Assembly (NCBI GenBank): GCA_903945175.1
Contig: CAJAUM010000100.1
Span: forward strand, 70,709-134,708
From: an uncultured Bacteroidales bacterium
GTDB lineage: Bacteria > Bacteroidota > Bacteroidia > Bacteroidales > FEN-979
Direction: 5' to 3'
DNA length: 64,000 nt
Shown here piece after piece: positions 7,780-14,951 of the stretch. The notes under the pieces are model-generated. The model was not told the DNA's origin. It did not search any database and saw only the letters and a program-made list of their open reading frames with translations. Within the stretch, counting starts at the first letter, position 1. The number at the start of each line of letters is the position of its first letter. The translations under genes and the position numbers were made by a program.

Positions 7780-9339
7780 CTACTGAATGAGGGTTTGATA
7801 ATCATTAATATTGCTCATTTGCGGCTCATACTGCATCATAAATGAAGAATCACCAAGCGGCATCAGGATCTTTACATCGGCTAAATCAACCGGCTGGATT
7901 GCCTTGGTTTGTTTATATGAACGCAGAACATCACAGAATTCAGTGGCTGAGTATAACCGGTTTTTCTGACAATACTCCAGGGCTTTTAAGGCAAGCGTAG
8001 TATCACTGGCTACAATTTCCTTTTTGATCAGCATCATCTGGTCGCGGACGTACCGGGGTTTTTCCTTGCGGATATGTTCCAGAAAAATGGTTGCCAGTGA
8101 TTGGTTTGTAAACAAAGCGCCTACCTCTTCAATGAGGTGTTGAACTTTGTGAGAGGTGTCCCGCTGGTGGTTTGTATTACGGACAGTGCGCCCTTTGCCC
8201 AAAGCAATGGCATGATTTGCTAAAAGTTGAGAGCTCTCGTTATAAATCTCCAGTGAACGTTCTTTCACCTTGACAACAACCCTGGTGCCGGGACCCTGAT
8301 AAGTGCCAATGGGAATGTCGTACATGTTCCCTTTAAAACTGATCACGTTATCTTTTCGAACATGATACGTGTTTTCAGATTCGGTCAATGGGATGAACCC
8401 GGTAAAAGGTGTCAGGAAGGCTTTTTCGATCAACCACTCCTGGCAAGGAATTCTCCGGATGGAGGAATGCTCTTTGGCATTGCCAGTGCGCTCAAGCCAG
8501 CCAAGCGACTGTTCATTTAACACTTCGAGGGTATTAAAGAGCCGGCCCCGCAAGAAGCATTGCTTAACATATTTGACCACGTTTTCGATCTTGCCTTTGC
8601 TTTCCGGATCAGCTTTCCGGCAAAAATGAAGCTTGAACTTTCGCTGCTGAACATACCTGGAAAACTCTTCTGTCAGTAATAAGTCACCATGATTTTCATC
8701 CCTGAGCAACGTGCAGTCCTGGTCAAAAACAACTTCTTCTGTTATCCCTTCATAGAAGGCAAATCCAAGATCCATGGATTCAACGACAAACCGTGTGGTG
8801 ATTGGGTTAAGGTTAAAACGAACATATTTATGACGGCTTCTCGACAAGACCATGGTCATGAAGTAAACCTTCCTGCGTTTACCTTCGTCGGCTCTCATGA
8901 TGAATTGTCCAAAATCAACCTGGGCTTGCTGTCCATAAGGCAGTTGCTCAACCTGCTGGTACTGCCGGGGCGACTCTATAATCTTTGGCAGGTTATATCT
9001 TTTTCGAACATAGCTTACAAAGTTGAATACCGTTTTAGGAGCTACTTTAGCCATATCCGCATGGTTTTCTCTCAGCCAGTCGTCGATTTGTGCAGACGAA
9101 CAATCAGGACACAATTCAATCCTTTCTTTAATGAATGGTTCGTAAGGCTTCAACTTTTTCTGCCGGTATTGCAAGTGCTTCAGCATCTGATCGAAAGCTT
9201 CTTCGCTCATGTTCAGGTACTTTCGTACTGTTTTAGGATCTTTGCCAACTTCCCTGCTAATTTGGGTCACTTTGTACTTTTTCCCGAAAAGTTCTTTAAT
9301 TTTGTGATACATGGTTTGTCTTTTAAACTGTGTCGTCAT
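7780..9339 (-). CDS. istA: IS21-family transposase IstA
   Basis: This 519-aa DDE transposase has an N-terminal helix-turn-helix (KVTQISREVGKDPKTVRKYL, residues ~22-41). The rve catalytic core has its first Asp in AQVDFGQF near 140, the second in EEVVFDQDCTLL near 206, and the catalytic Glu in DPESKGKIENVVKYVKQC near 251. A beta-barrel C-terminal domain follows. IstA binds the TGT-ended terminal repeats and catalyses cut-and-join with IstB. Length and catalytic residues are normal, so the element is probably competent. Confidence 0.95.
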   Translation of the reverse strand: MTTQFKRQTMYHKIKELFGKKYKVTQISREVGKDPKTVRKYLNMSEEAFDQMLKHLQYRQKKLKPYEPFIKERIELCPDCSSAQIDDWLRENHADMAKVAPKTVFNFVSYVRKRYNLPKIIESPRQYQQVEQLPYGQQAQVDFGQFIMRADEGKRRKVYFMTMVLSRSRHKYVRFNLNPITTRFVVESMDLGFAFYEGITEEVVFDQDCTLLRDENHGDLLLTEEFSRYVQQRKFKLHFCRKADPESKGKIENVVKYVKQCFLRGRLFNTLEVLNEQSLGWLERTGNAKEHSSIRRIPCQEWLIEKAFLTPFTGFIPLTESENTYHVRKDNVISFKGNMYDIPIGTYQGPGTRVVVKVKERSLEIYNESSQLLANHAIALGKGRTVRNTNHQRDTSHKVQHLIEEVGALFTNQSLATIFLEHIRKEKPRYVRDQMMLIKKEIVASDTTLALKALEYCQKNRLYSATEFCDVLRSYKQTKAIQPVDLADVKILMPLGDSSFMMQYEPQMSNINDYQTLIQ

Positions 9340-9465
9340 GAGCCTTTTTCTTTTGGGGTTCGCACCTTAAAGTTAAAAAGGCTTTGGCGTTTTATGCGAC
9401 AAACCAGGGAATCTTATTTACGAAAAGAAAGGGATTGTTATTTACCGTTTACAGGAAAGGAGCTG

Positions 9466-9610
9466 AATCAGACCTGAAATTTGTATATTTCCTTATAAAT
9501 CCACCATCCAAGCTGGCTAATAGGTAGCAACCAAAAAAGCCTGCAAACCAGACATTAAAAACCGCCGGGCCTCCCTGAATTAAGCACGACGTGACCAGCA
9601 ATTACGGGCG
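9466..9610. repeat. Dispersed repeat R2, copy 2, next to the IS21 insertion
   Basis: The block begins AATCAGACCTGAAATTTGTA and ends GACGTGACCAGCAATTACGG, collinear with copy 1 at 3371-3515 over its later two-thirds. The part corresponding to the first ~35 bp of copy 1 is absent; the IS21 target duplication lies 6 bp to the left, and sequence on the other side of the IS does not match the missing part. No gene was recognised in 9454-9622. Confidence 0.65.
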
Positions 9611-9622
9611 CTTCCCTATTTT

Positions 9623-10015
9623 TCATTCAAGCAGAAATGCTTCTGCCTGATTTTTTATTTTTAAAGCTTCCTGAAAATACATTTCTGCTTCTTCGAGGGT
9701 TGGTTTACCATGTGGCATTAACCCCAAATCGCCGGGATATCTCTAATCAATATACAAACGGTCTAATTCGGATATTATCAATTCGTTTACAGTGAATGGT
9801 AATACCTCTTCTATTTTCATCAAAAGTGATTGAAGGTTGTGCGTTTTAACAATAGCAATTTCAAATTCCTCAATAATCGCTTTGATTGATTTTTCGATTG
9901 TCTGTTGCGAATGAAAAGCTACGATATTCGTCAGAATTGGATTATTCAGAAGATTTTCTATCGTTAGGATGTCATCATCTGCCGAATTAAGCCATTCCCT
10001 GGTTAATTGCTTCAT
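9623..10015 (-). pseudogene. HEPN-domain protein with one in-frame stop
   Basis: From ATG 10015 the frame reads MKQLTREWLNSADDDILTIE, then HSQQTIEKSIKAII and KTHNLQSLLMKIEE, typical of the HEPN partner in HEPN/MNT toxin-antitoxin pairs. A TAG at 9743-9745 stops it after DRLYID. Reading through, the frame continues with RYPGDLGLMPHGKPTLEEA to a natural stop at 9623, about 130 residues, which is the usual family length and conserved tail. A single change such as TCG to TAG would explain it. The truncated 90-aa form may keep some activity. It overlaps the end of the MNT gene by 29 bp. Confidence 0.75.
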
Positions 10016-10343
10016 ACAAAATTTTTCCTTTTCGGTTTATTTCGGCAGTAAAGATGCCTCCGGATTCCTGCATCTTTTTATACATTACCTTTGTATAAAC
10101 CAGCATATCGATCGGAATAGCCCTTCTGAATTTTTTAATCAGAAGGTTGTACTTGTGGTGTAATTCCATTTTTTCGCGGTTCGTTGAGGGCATGTAATTA
10201 TCGGTAGTTACAACAATGATATCCAAATCGCTATCCTCTCTGGGATTACCATAAGCATATGATCCAAAAAGGATGATTTTCTCAACGCCTTCCTTTTTTA
10301 AAGTATCGGTAATGCCGCTAATGATTTGTTCAATATCAGCCAT
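9987..10343 (-). CDS. MNT-family nucleotidyltransferase antitoxin
   Basis: A 118-aa minimal nucleotidyltransferase. The signature GS-x10-D-x-D is seen as GSYAYGNPREDSDLDI near residues 27-42, and a third acidic residue is likely in IPIDMLVYT near 76. In HEPN/MNT modules, MNT proteins neutralise the HEPN RNase, in some cases by AMPylating it. It precedes the HEPN gene and overlaps it by 29 bp. The extent of interaction now is uncertain because the HEPN gene carries a stop. A 19-bp motif 73-91 bp upstream is shared with the second MNT locus. Confidence 0.88.
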   Translation of the reverse strand: MADIEQIISGITDTLKKEGVEKIILFGSYAYGNPREDSDLDIIVVTTDNYMPSTNREKMELHHKYNLLIKKFRRAIPIDMLVYTKVMYKKMQESGGIFTAEINRKGKILYEAINQGMA

Positions 10344-10415
10344 AATTTACTTTGCTCAAAGATCCGGAAAAATCTTTTCCTGTTTCTCATACAAAATTAG
10401 CAAAAAGAAATTGTT

Positions 10416-10434
10416 TGTCAAATTATTTAACGCA
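10416..10434 (-). promoter_or_regulatory. 19-bp motif shared by both HEPN/MNT loci (copy 1)
   Basis: TGTCAAATTATTTAACGCA lies upstream of the MNT gene that starts at 10343. The identical 19 bp is at 22347-22365, upstream of the second MNT gene. The flanks differ. A binding site for a common regulator or a relic of shared origin are both possible. Confidence 0.45.
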
Positions 10435-10485
10435 CTTCCCTTTTCAACCTTCTACATAACGAAAACATGACAGGGTGACGGAAAA

Positions 10486-10658
10486 CAATATGTTACCACA
10501 AAAGCAGCCTCAGCCAATTGCGGAGTTTCAATAAGGTAATATATATGAGTTAACATCGAGCTGCTGGCGCAGCTGCGTTGGGGTAACTATTGTTGGAGCA
10601 ACCCGTGAAAGCGTGACGTAAACGTTCTCCCCTTTTTGTTACAGGTTTCAGGCAGTAA
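10486..10658. repeat. R1 hairpin element, copy B (no extra 29-bp unit)
   Basis: The stem arms run from CAATATGTTACCACAAAAGC at 10486 to GGTAACTATTG ending at 10592. No additional 29-bp unit follows. The next ~65 bp, from TTGGAGCAACCCGTGAAAGC to GGTTTCAGGCAGTAA, match the flank of copy A. Together with the preceding ~130 bp this fills the 434-bp gap between the MNT gene and higB; the remaining part shows only the shared 19-bp motif. Confidence 0.8.
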
Positions 10659-10741
10659 ATGACAGGTACCAAATGAAGGCTGAAAATCGTCCATTAAATA
10701 TCCTTTCTGGTAAGAGAAAATTAAAAATAAATTTTATAAAT

Positions 10742-10773
10742 GTTTTCTATTAGAAAACTATTATTTAACTTTG
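10742..10773 (+). promoter_or_regulatory. Operator and -7 box of higBA module 1
   Basis: GTTTTCTA-T-TAGAAAAC (10742-10758) is a perfect 8-bp inverted repeat, followed by the -7 box TAACTTTG (10766-10773). The higB ATG is at 10778, so transcription may start at or next to the start codon. The palindrome fits a HigA operator; direct evidence is lacking. Confidence 0.55.
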
Positions 10774-10777
10774 CAGC

Positions 10778-11095
10778 ATGTTTAACATCATTGCGCGAAA
10801 AACATTGCTGGATTATTGCAAAAGATATCCTGTGGCAGCGGCTGCATTGCAGGAGTGGTACTATGAGATGATTCAATGCGGGTTTAAAAACTTTAATGAA
10901 CTGAAGGCAGTGTATGTCCATGCAAGCCTGGTTGCCGACGACAGGGTGGTGTTTAACATCATGGGAAACCAGTATCGGCTGGTCGTAAGGATTGTATTTC
11001 CATTCAGGGCCATTCAGATAAAATGGTTTGGCACCCATGCTGAATATGACAATACAGAAGCATCCGTAACTGAATTTAAAAAGAAGAAATCATGA
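10778..11095 (+). CDS. higB: HigB-family mRNA interferase toxin, module 1
   Basis: A 105-aa protein of the HigB_toxin family (PF09907 type), a RelE-like ribosome-dependent mRNA nuclease. Diagnostic segments are LDYCKRYPVAAAALQEWY, NFNELKAVYVHASLV, DDRVVFNIMGNQYRLVVRI and KWFGTHAEYD. The toxin precedes the antitoxin, the usual HigBA order, with a 4-bp ATGA overlap. The product has the expected length and no disruption. It is probably kept in check by the downstream HigA; free HigB would halt translation. Confidence 0.9.
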   Translation: MFNIIARKTLLDYCKRYPVAAAALQEWYYEMIQCGFKNFNELKAVYVHASLVADDRVVFNIMGNQYRLVVRIVFPFRAIQIKWFGTHAEYDNTEASVTEFKKKKS

Positions 11096-11448
11096 AGTTA
11101 AAAATCATAGGGTCGGAAAAAGAGTATCAACAGTGCCTTTCATGGGCAGATGAAATGTTTGATAAGAATGTAACGCCTGAATCACCTGAAGGCGAAAAAC
11201 TTCAAATAGTACTCCTGTTAATCAGGCAATATGAGGATCAGTACTATCTTGTTCCAAAACCGGATCCCATTGATGCCATAAAGAGTAAGCTGGTTGATTT
11301 GGGGCTGAAGGATAAGTACCTGGTAGGTAAGGTAGGCTCAAAGGGATATGTTTCTGCAATCCTGAATAAACGTAAACCGCTAACACTTCAACTTGCCAGA
11401 TTGTTTCACCAGGAATTCGGGATCCCGGCTGATATTCTATTGTCATAG
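11092..11448 (+). CDS. higA: HigA-family antitoxin, module 1
   Basis: A 118-aa protein with an N-terminal acidic helix region (EYQQCLSWADEMFD) and a C-terminal HTH_XRE-like domain from about residue 60. DPIDAIKSKLVDLGLKDKYL precedes the recognition region KGYVSAILNKRKPLTLQLA. The layout matches HigA proteins whose N-terminal part binds the toxin and whose HTH part binds the operator. The palindrome at 10742-10758 is the likely site. It starts inside the last codons of higB (ATGA overlap). Confidence 0.88.
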   Translation: MKLKIIGSEKEYQQCLSWADEMFDKNVTPESPEGEKLQIVLLLIRQYEDQYYLVPKPDPIDAIKSKLVDLGLKDKYLVGKVGSKGYVSAILNKRKPLTLQLARLFHQEFGIPADILLS

Positions 11449-11488
11449 TTTTAGATTTAAAGAACAGTCAAGGCTTCCTTCCTCCTAC

Positions 11489-11516
11489 CTTGACCGAGTC
11501 ACAGGACTCGGTCAAG
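11489..11516. terminator. Perfect 12-bp hairpin after higBA
   Basis: CTTGACCGAGTC and GACTCGGTCAAG pair perfectly around the loop ACAG. It lies about 40 bp after the higA stop. No T-run follows, so intrinsic termination in the classical form is uncertain; it could equally be a mobile palindrome. The rest of 11449-11584 has no gene. Confidence 0.45.
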
Positions 11517-11584
11517 CCCTCCGGAAATAAACGCTGAATTCGGCTTTTATCATGTGCTAATTATCGGAATTCCGAGACGAGGGG

Positions 11585-12052
11585 TTAGCTCAAAAAAATT
11601 CCCGCTGGTATTGCCGTCATGTTTTGTTCGATGTGGTTTACGGCTGGGTCGTTGCTAAGAATGAATGCATGAAGCAGCGGTTTATCCAGCAGTTTTTCGA
11701 GTGCGCTGAAATGCCGTGCATCAGACCGGGTCGAGGTAATGGAGTTTTGGCGACTTAAAAGCCTTTTCAGGGAATTCCGGTGCCAGGGTTGCAGCATCAG
11801 CGTTTGGTAGCTCAGTTCGAGATATTGAAGAAATCGTTGCGCAGTTTTGGAACTGATACCGCATTCGGCCGCCAGCGTTGAATAATTAACCAACTGGCCC
11901 GTGAGAAGCGCGGTGATCTGCTGCGCCTTAACAAAAGGATCGAGTGACCGGAAATCGGCCAGATCCCTTACATCCCGTTCAAGATAGGTGCGCACATAAT
12001 CGGTAAGCCATTGGAACCGGGCGACTTTCCTTTCATACAAGTAGCACAGTTC
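11585..12052 (-). pseudogene. Truncated AAA/DUF4143 ATPase relic
   Basis: The readable part is RTYLERDVRDLADFRSLDPF, then QITALLTGQLVNYSTLAAEC and GISSKTAQRFLQYLELSYQT, the start of a DUF4143 domain. The whole N-terminal P-loop domain is missing. After LKRLL the frame shifts: the other frame continues KSPKLHYLDP, as expected in the family. A further deletion joins this to the C-terminal ARHFSALEKLLDKPLLHAF and HIEQNMTAIPAGIFL. The upstream break lies right at the stop codon of the second higA, as if that module's arrival cut the gene. Confidence 0.75.
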
Positions 12053-12053
12053 A

Positions 12054-12425
12054 TTATTGTCTTGAAATCTGATAATCAATTATTAACAAGTCAGCTGACA
12101 GATTCAATTTATTTGTCAATTTTCGTATCATTTCAACGGTTAGCTTCCGCTTTCTGTTTAAAATCTCAGAAACCCTGCTTTTACCTCCAATTTCATCAAC
12201 TAAATCAATTTGTTTCAGTTGCAATTCTTGCATTCTTATTTTAATGGCTTCAATTGGGTCAGGAGCTTCTATTGGATAGTATTTTTTTTCAAAATCATCC
12301 ACTAACAAGGCAAGAATGTCTGCTTCATCACTCTCTGATGTTTCTGGAGGAGCGTCAAAGATTTCGTCAAGACGTTTCAACGCTTTACGATAATCTGATT
12401 CTGTTTTTATAGGTTTGATAGTCAT
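12054..12425 (-). CDS. higA: HigA-family antitoxin, module 2
   Basis: A 123-aa protein similar in layout to the HigA at 11092 (shared YY-x-PDPI-AIK motif) but clearly different in sequence. The N-terminal segment SDYRKALKRLDEIFDAP is followed by a C-terminal XRE-type HTH: RMQELQLKQIDLVDEIGG, then KSRVSEILNRKRKLTVEMI. It lies 12 bp after its higB. It presumably binds the HigB of the same module and an operator at 12762-12786. Confidence 0.88.
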   Translation of the reverse strand: MTIKPIKTESDYRKALKRLDEIFDAPPETSESDEADILALLVDDFEKKYYPIEAPDPIEAIKIRMQELQLKQIDLVDEIGGKSRVSEILNRKRKLTVEMIRKLTNKLNLSADLLIIDYQISRQ

Positions 12426-12437
12426 AACTTACTTTTT

Positions 12438-12734
12438 TTAAATTGTGTTTGCATCAATCTTACTATATTCGACATGGGTACCAATGAATTTGATAAAAAC
12501 CCACTGCTTTTCAAAATTGAATTTGGCTACAAGTCTGAACGAATTCCCTTTGATATTGAAAACAATCCGGTTACTTTTAAGAATACTTGCATGAACATAC
12601 GTTTTTTTTACTTCATTCGGATTTTTCCAATCTGAACTCATTGCTGTGTCGTACCATGTTTTCAAATATTGTTCGCAATCAGGATTCTTTTCCCAATATT
12701 CTCTCAATGTGCTTTTTGCAAATATTCTTTCCAT
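12438..12734 (-). CDS. higB: HigB-family mRNA interferase toxin, module 2
   Basis: A 98-aa HigB_toxin family protein: STLREYWEKNPDCEQYLKTW, KNPNEVKKTYVHASILKSNR, IVFNIKGNSFRLVAKF and FIKFIGTHVEYSKID. It shares the family motifs YVHAS, VFNI-GN and GTH-EY with module 1, yet overall identity looks moderate, so this is an independent module and not a recent duplicate. It converges with module 1 across the DUF4143 relic. The reading frame is complete. Confidence 0.9.
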   Translation of the reverse strand: MERIFAKSTLREYWEKNPDCEQYLKTWYDTAMSSDWKNPNEVKKTYVHASILKSNRIVFNIKGNSFRLVAKFNFEKQWVFIKFIGTHVEYSKIDANTI

Positions 12735-12750
12735 TTAGCCAATTAAAATG

Positions 12751-12786
12751 CAAAGATAATTAAATGTTCGCATATTGGGAACATTT
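12751..12786 (-). promoter_or_regulatory. Operator and -7 box of higBA module 2
   Basis: On the minus strand TATCTTTG (complement of 12751-12758) is a -7 box 16 bp before the ATG. Just upstream AAATGTTC (12762-12769) and GAACATTT (12779-12786) form a perfect inverted repeat with 9-nt spacing. The palindrome differs from that of module 1, in keeping with separate HigA specificities. No gene was recognised in 12787-12960. Confidence 0.55.
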
Positions 12787-12960
12787 TCTTTTGTATGGTT
12801 GGTAACAGATACTGGAGAAAAAGTCGAAACGGACCACACTTCGCCCGTTTTATTGACTAAATAGCATAATTTTATTTTAATGCAAATATATTCTGATTTT
12901 GCTTATCCAGTGTAATTTGGAAAGGCCGGCAGTTTTTTTCAGGTTAAAAACCAGATCTGA

Positions 12961-13029
12961 GATCTGAGATTGATTTCCATAAGCATGGAGGATAACTCAC
13001 TTTCAGAGTTGAAAATATTGTTTAAGGAC
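12961..13029 (+). pseudogene. Relic of the PIN antitoxin gene
   Basis: Translation gives DLRLISISMEDNSLSELKIL followed by FKD, nearly the same as residues 21-43 of the antitoxin encoded at 2714. No start codon, no rest of the antitoxin and no PIN gene are present. Repeat R2 follows at once, as it follows the intact PIN gene at 3.4 kb. The locus is therefore a second copy that lost most of both genes. Confidence 0.6.
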
Positions 13030-13082
13030 CTTTGCCCTGTACTCCCAGTGTGAACCTTGTAAATCAGACCTGAAATTTGTAA
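13028..13082. repeat. Dispersed repeat R2, copy 3 (short)
   Basis: CCTTTGCCCTGTACTCCCAG through AATCAGACCTGAAATTTGTA corresponds to the first ~55 bp of copy 1. The second half of the repeat is missing. The UPF0175 gene starts 20 bp further on. Confidence 0.65.
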
Positions 13083-13102
13083 TTTTGTCAAAGAATTGAC
13101 AG

Positions 13103-13418
13103 ATGAATATGCAAGCAATTACAATAAACATTCCTTCTGACATTCTTCTCGCATTGAACGAAACAGAAGCTGAATTGCAGCAAAGAATAAAGATCGCTTT
13201 GGCAATGAGATTATATAGATTGCAAAAACTGACAATTGGAAAGGCTGCTCAATTATCAGGACTCTGGCCCAATATTTTCATTGGCACTTATTGATAAACT
13301 TGATATTCTAACTGCGCTATTTGATGATATTAAAATCCCAAATGCGGTTTGGAATGAAATAACATATGATAAGACAAAGCCTGATTACGAGAAGCTCGGA
13401 CGGGGTGATGTGAGCTAA
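13103..13418 (+). pseudogene. UPF0175 antitoxin and DUF3368 toxin collapsed by a deletion
   Basis: The first frame (MNMQAITINIPSDILLALNE, then ELQQRIKIALAMRLYRLQKL and IGKAAQLSGL) is the N-terminal half of a UPF0175 antitoxin. It then switches frame at about 13262 into SGPIFSLALIDKLDILTALF, FDDIKIPNAVWNEITYD and TKPDYEKL, the start of a DUF3368 PIN-like toxin that normally begins with an SDTSPIF motif. The join removes the C-terminal half of the antitoxin and the toxin start. The toxin part is cut off again at the stop of the convergent ATPase gene. Neither product can be functional. Confidence 0.7.
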
Positions 13419-14678
13419 TCAGGATTCCAGCAGCCATTTCCAGGCTGGGATGATCTTGATGATATGACTGTCTTCCCGGATTTCCCGTTGCTCATTCAAT
13501 GTTATGATAGTGAGTTCATGCATGTCGAGTTCTTTGGCTGCATGGATTAATGCACGCATCTCGCGTTTCAGGGTCTTTTCATCTTGTGTTGACAGGGTCA
13601 CCTGAATTAATTCCAACACCTTCAGGTTTTTGTATAGCACAAAATCAACCTCATACTGTTTTTTATAATAAAATAGTTCAAAATGGTTGGTACGTGACCT
13701 CCTGCTTAACTCAAGAAAGATAACATTCTCCAAAAGGCGCCCTGAATCTGAAGTGAATTTTACTGAGGTTACACCGGAAAAAGCATTATCAATGATATAT
13801 GTTTTTCGGTAACGCAGGCGCTCCTGATTTTTAAAGGAAAATTTGGGCAGGGTCAACACAAGGTACGCCTCTTCGAGATAAGAAATATAATTTTTCGCTG
13901 TGTTTTCACTGCCAAGTCCAAAAAGATTTTTAACCCGGTTATAACTTAGTTCCGAGGCAAAATTGTTTGAAAGGTATTCAGCAGTCTGACGGAAAGCCCG
14001 GACATGCCTTATATGATAACGGAAAATGATATCGCGGGTAACAATTGCTTCAAATAAATTTTCAATATATGAAGTTTTTGTCTCCCCCATTAAAATTTCA
14101 GGAAACCCCCCACAAAGAAGGTATTCATCAAAATTTCTGCTAAGTATCCCTCTATCCTTTGCTGTTTCGGTACCGGCTAATTGAATATTCCTGATCTTTA
14201 AAAATTCCTTAAAGGAAAAAGGAAATAATTCGATCGTATTATAGCGGCCAGTAAGGTGTGTTGCCATTTCCCGACCAAGAAGTTTAGAATTTGATCCTGT
14301 AAGAACAATATGGATGTTCTTACGCAGCAAACGGTTTACAAAAAGATGCCAATACTCAACATTTTGAATTTCATCAAGAAGAAGATGCGTAAATTCACCA
14401 TACACATTGTAAACGGCTTCAAGAAGGTCATTCAATCTGGCGGCATCAATTCCGGAAAGCCTTTCATCATCAAAGTTGACATATGCATAGTTAAGGCCTT
14501 TGAGCGCTCTGTGAGCGAGCATTGATTTGCCAGATCTTCTCACCCCGGTAATAATTTGCGCAAGTCGGCTTTTCGTTTTTACAGCATTTTCAAGGTCACG
14601 CGGAACCCATCCTATCTTGTTGTAAACAGTTAACTCTTCACGTTGTTCTGCAACTATTTGTCTGAAATTTGTTTCCAT
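13419..14678 (-). CDS. AAA_14/DUF4143 ATPase, copy 1 (intact)
   Basis: A 419-aa protein. Its N-terminal P-loop domain has Walker A GVRRSGKS at 45-52, Walker B HLLLDEIQNV at about 98-107, and sensor-like HIVLTGSNSKLLGREMATHL near 125-145. It continues with FPFSFKEFL and the DUF4143 part. Near the C-terminus YEVDFVLYKNLKVLELIQV has the spacing of a PDDEXK-like nuclease core, with Gln in place of Lys. The biochemical role of this family is not settled; it is often found in defence or toxin-antitoxin islands. The promoter region carries repeats (see 14698-14765). The gene is full length and seems intact. Confidence 0.85.
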   Translation of the reverse strand: METNFRQIVAEQREELTVYNKIGWVPRDLENAVKTKSRLAQIITGVRRSGKSMLAHRALKGLNYAYVNFDDERLSGIDAARLNDLLEAVYNVYGEFTHLLLDEIQNVEYWHLFVNRLLRKNIHIVLTGSNSKLLGREMATHLTGRYNTIELFPFSFKEFLKIRNIQLAGTETAKDRGILSRNFDEYLLCGGFPEILMGETKTSYIENLFEAIVTRDIIFRYHIRHVRAFRQTAEYLSNNFASELSYNRVKNLFGLGSENTAKNYISYLEEAYLVLTLPKFSFKNQERLRYRKTYIIDNAFSGVTSVKFTSDSGRLLENVIFLELSRRSRTNHFELFYYKKQYEVDFVLYKNLKVLELIQVTLSTQDEKTLKREMRALIHAAKELDMHELTIITLNEQREIREDSHIIKIIPAWKWLLES

Positions 14679-14697
14679 TAGTTGGAAATTTTAATGT

Positions 14698-14765
14698 AAA
14701 TATACGAATTAGTCTCAATGTAGTGAGAATAAATAGATATTTATAGTAAACTTATTGAGAATAAA
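14698..14765 (-). promoter_or_regulatory. Promoter-region repeats of ATPase copy 1
   Basis: TCTCA-N6-TGAGA forms an inverted repeat at 14713-14728, and TGAGAATAAA occurs twice (14724-14733 and 14756-14765), 32 bp apart. The minus-strand -7-like box TATATTTA (complement of 14698-14705) is 20 bp before the ATG. The spacing resembles that of the 33-bp repeats before ATPase copy 2. It could be an autoregulatory operator. Confidence 0.4.
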
Positions 14766-14768
14766 GAG

Positions 14769-14830
14769 GTGGACAAGCGGACGAAGGGCGGACGAAAAGT
14801 GGACGGAGAGGGTGGACGGGGGGGGTGGAC
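14769..14830. repeat. Irregular GTGGACGG-type short repeats
   Basis: Seven GGAC motifs with variable spacers (GTGGACAAGCGGACG, then GTGGACGGAGAGGGTGGACG and a run of G) fill this 62-bp stretch. G-rich and T-poor on the plus strand, it is unlike its AT-rich surroundings. No gene overlaps it. Confidence 0.5.
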
Positions 14831-14835
14831 TGGTA

Positions 14836-14946
14836 CTAATATAAAAAACCAAAAAGCCACAACGGAATTTTGTTATCAAATCCATATTCAATGTCATCGG
14901 CAGCAACGAAACTTTGCTCTATACCCTTGATCTGTTTAATGCCTTT
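14836..14946 (-). pseudogene. Orphan C-terminal coding remnant
   Basis: The minus strand reads KGIKQIKGIEQSFVAADDIE, then YGFDNKIPLWLFGFLY and a stop at 14836. The composition and the clean stop look like the C-terminus of a real protein, but no upstream part exists, because tandem GTGACG repeats begin there. I do not recognise the family with certainty. It is non-functional as it stands. Confidence 0.4.
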
Positions 14947-14951
14947 TTGTT

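Larger units (their letters stand above)
6831..9453 (-). mobile_element. Complete IS21-family insertion sequence
   Basis: The 2623-bp element carries istA and istB on the minus strand. Its ends are imperfect inverted repeats: TGTAAGCAGTAATTAACAAT at 6831-6850, and TGTAAACGGTAAATAACAAT read on the minus strand from 9453, 17 of 20 identical and beginning with the TGT typical of the family. Both outer flanks read GGAAAGG (6824-6830 and 9454-9460), a 7-bp target duplication. Both genes are open, so the element should be active and recently inserted. The 9454 side lies beside repeat R2. Confidence 0.92.

Noticed and set aside
8689-9477. 262-codon plus-strand open frame
   Set aside because: It is antisense to istA, which has clear catalytic motifs. 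The codons give no recognisable protein.
14715-14906. 63-codon minus-strand open frame in the repeat patch
   Set aside because: It runs through G-rich repeats (low-complexity SPPPPST). A different frame carries the plausible gene remnant at 14836-14946.
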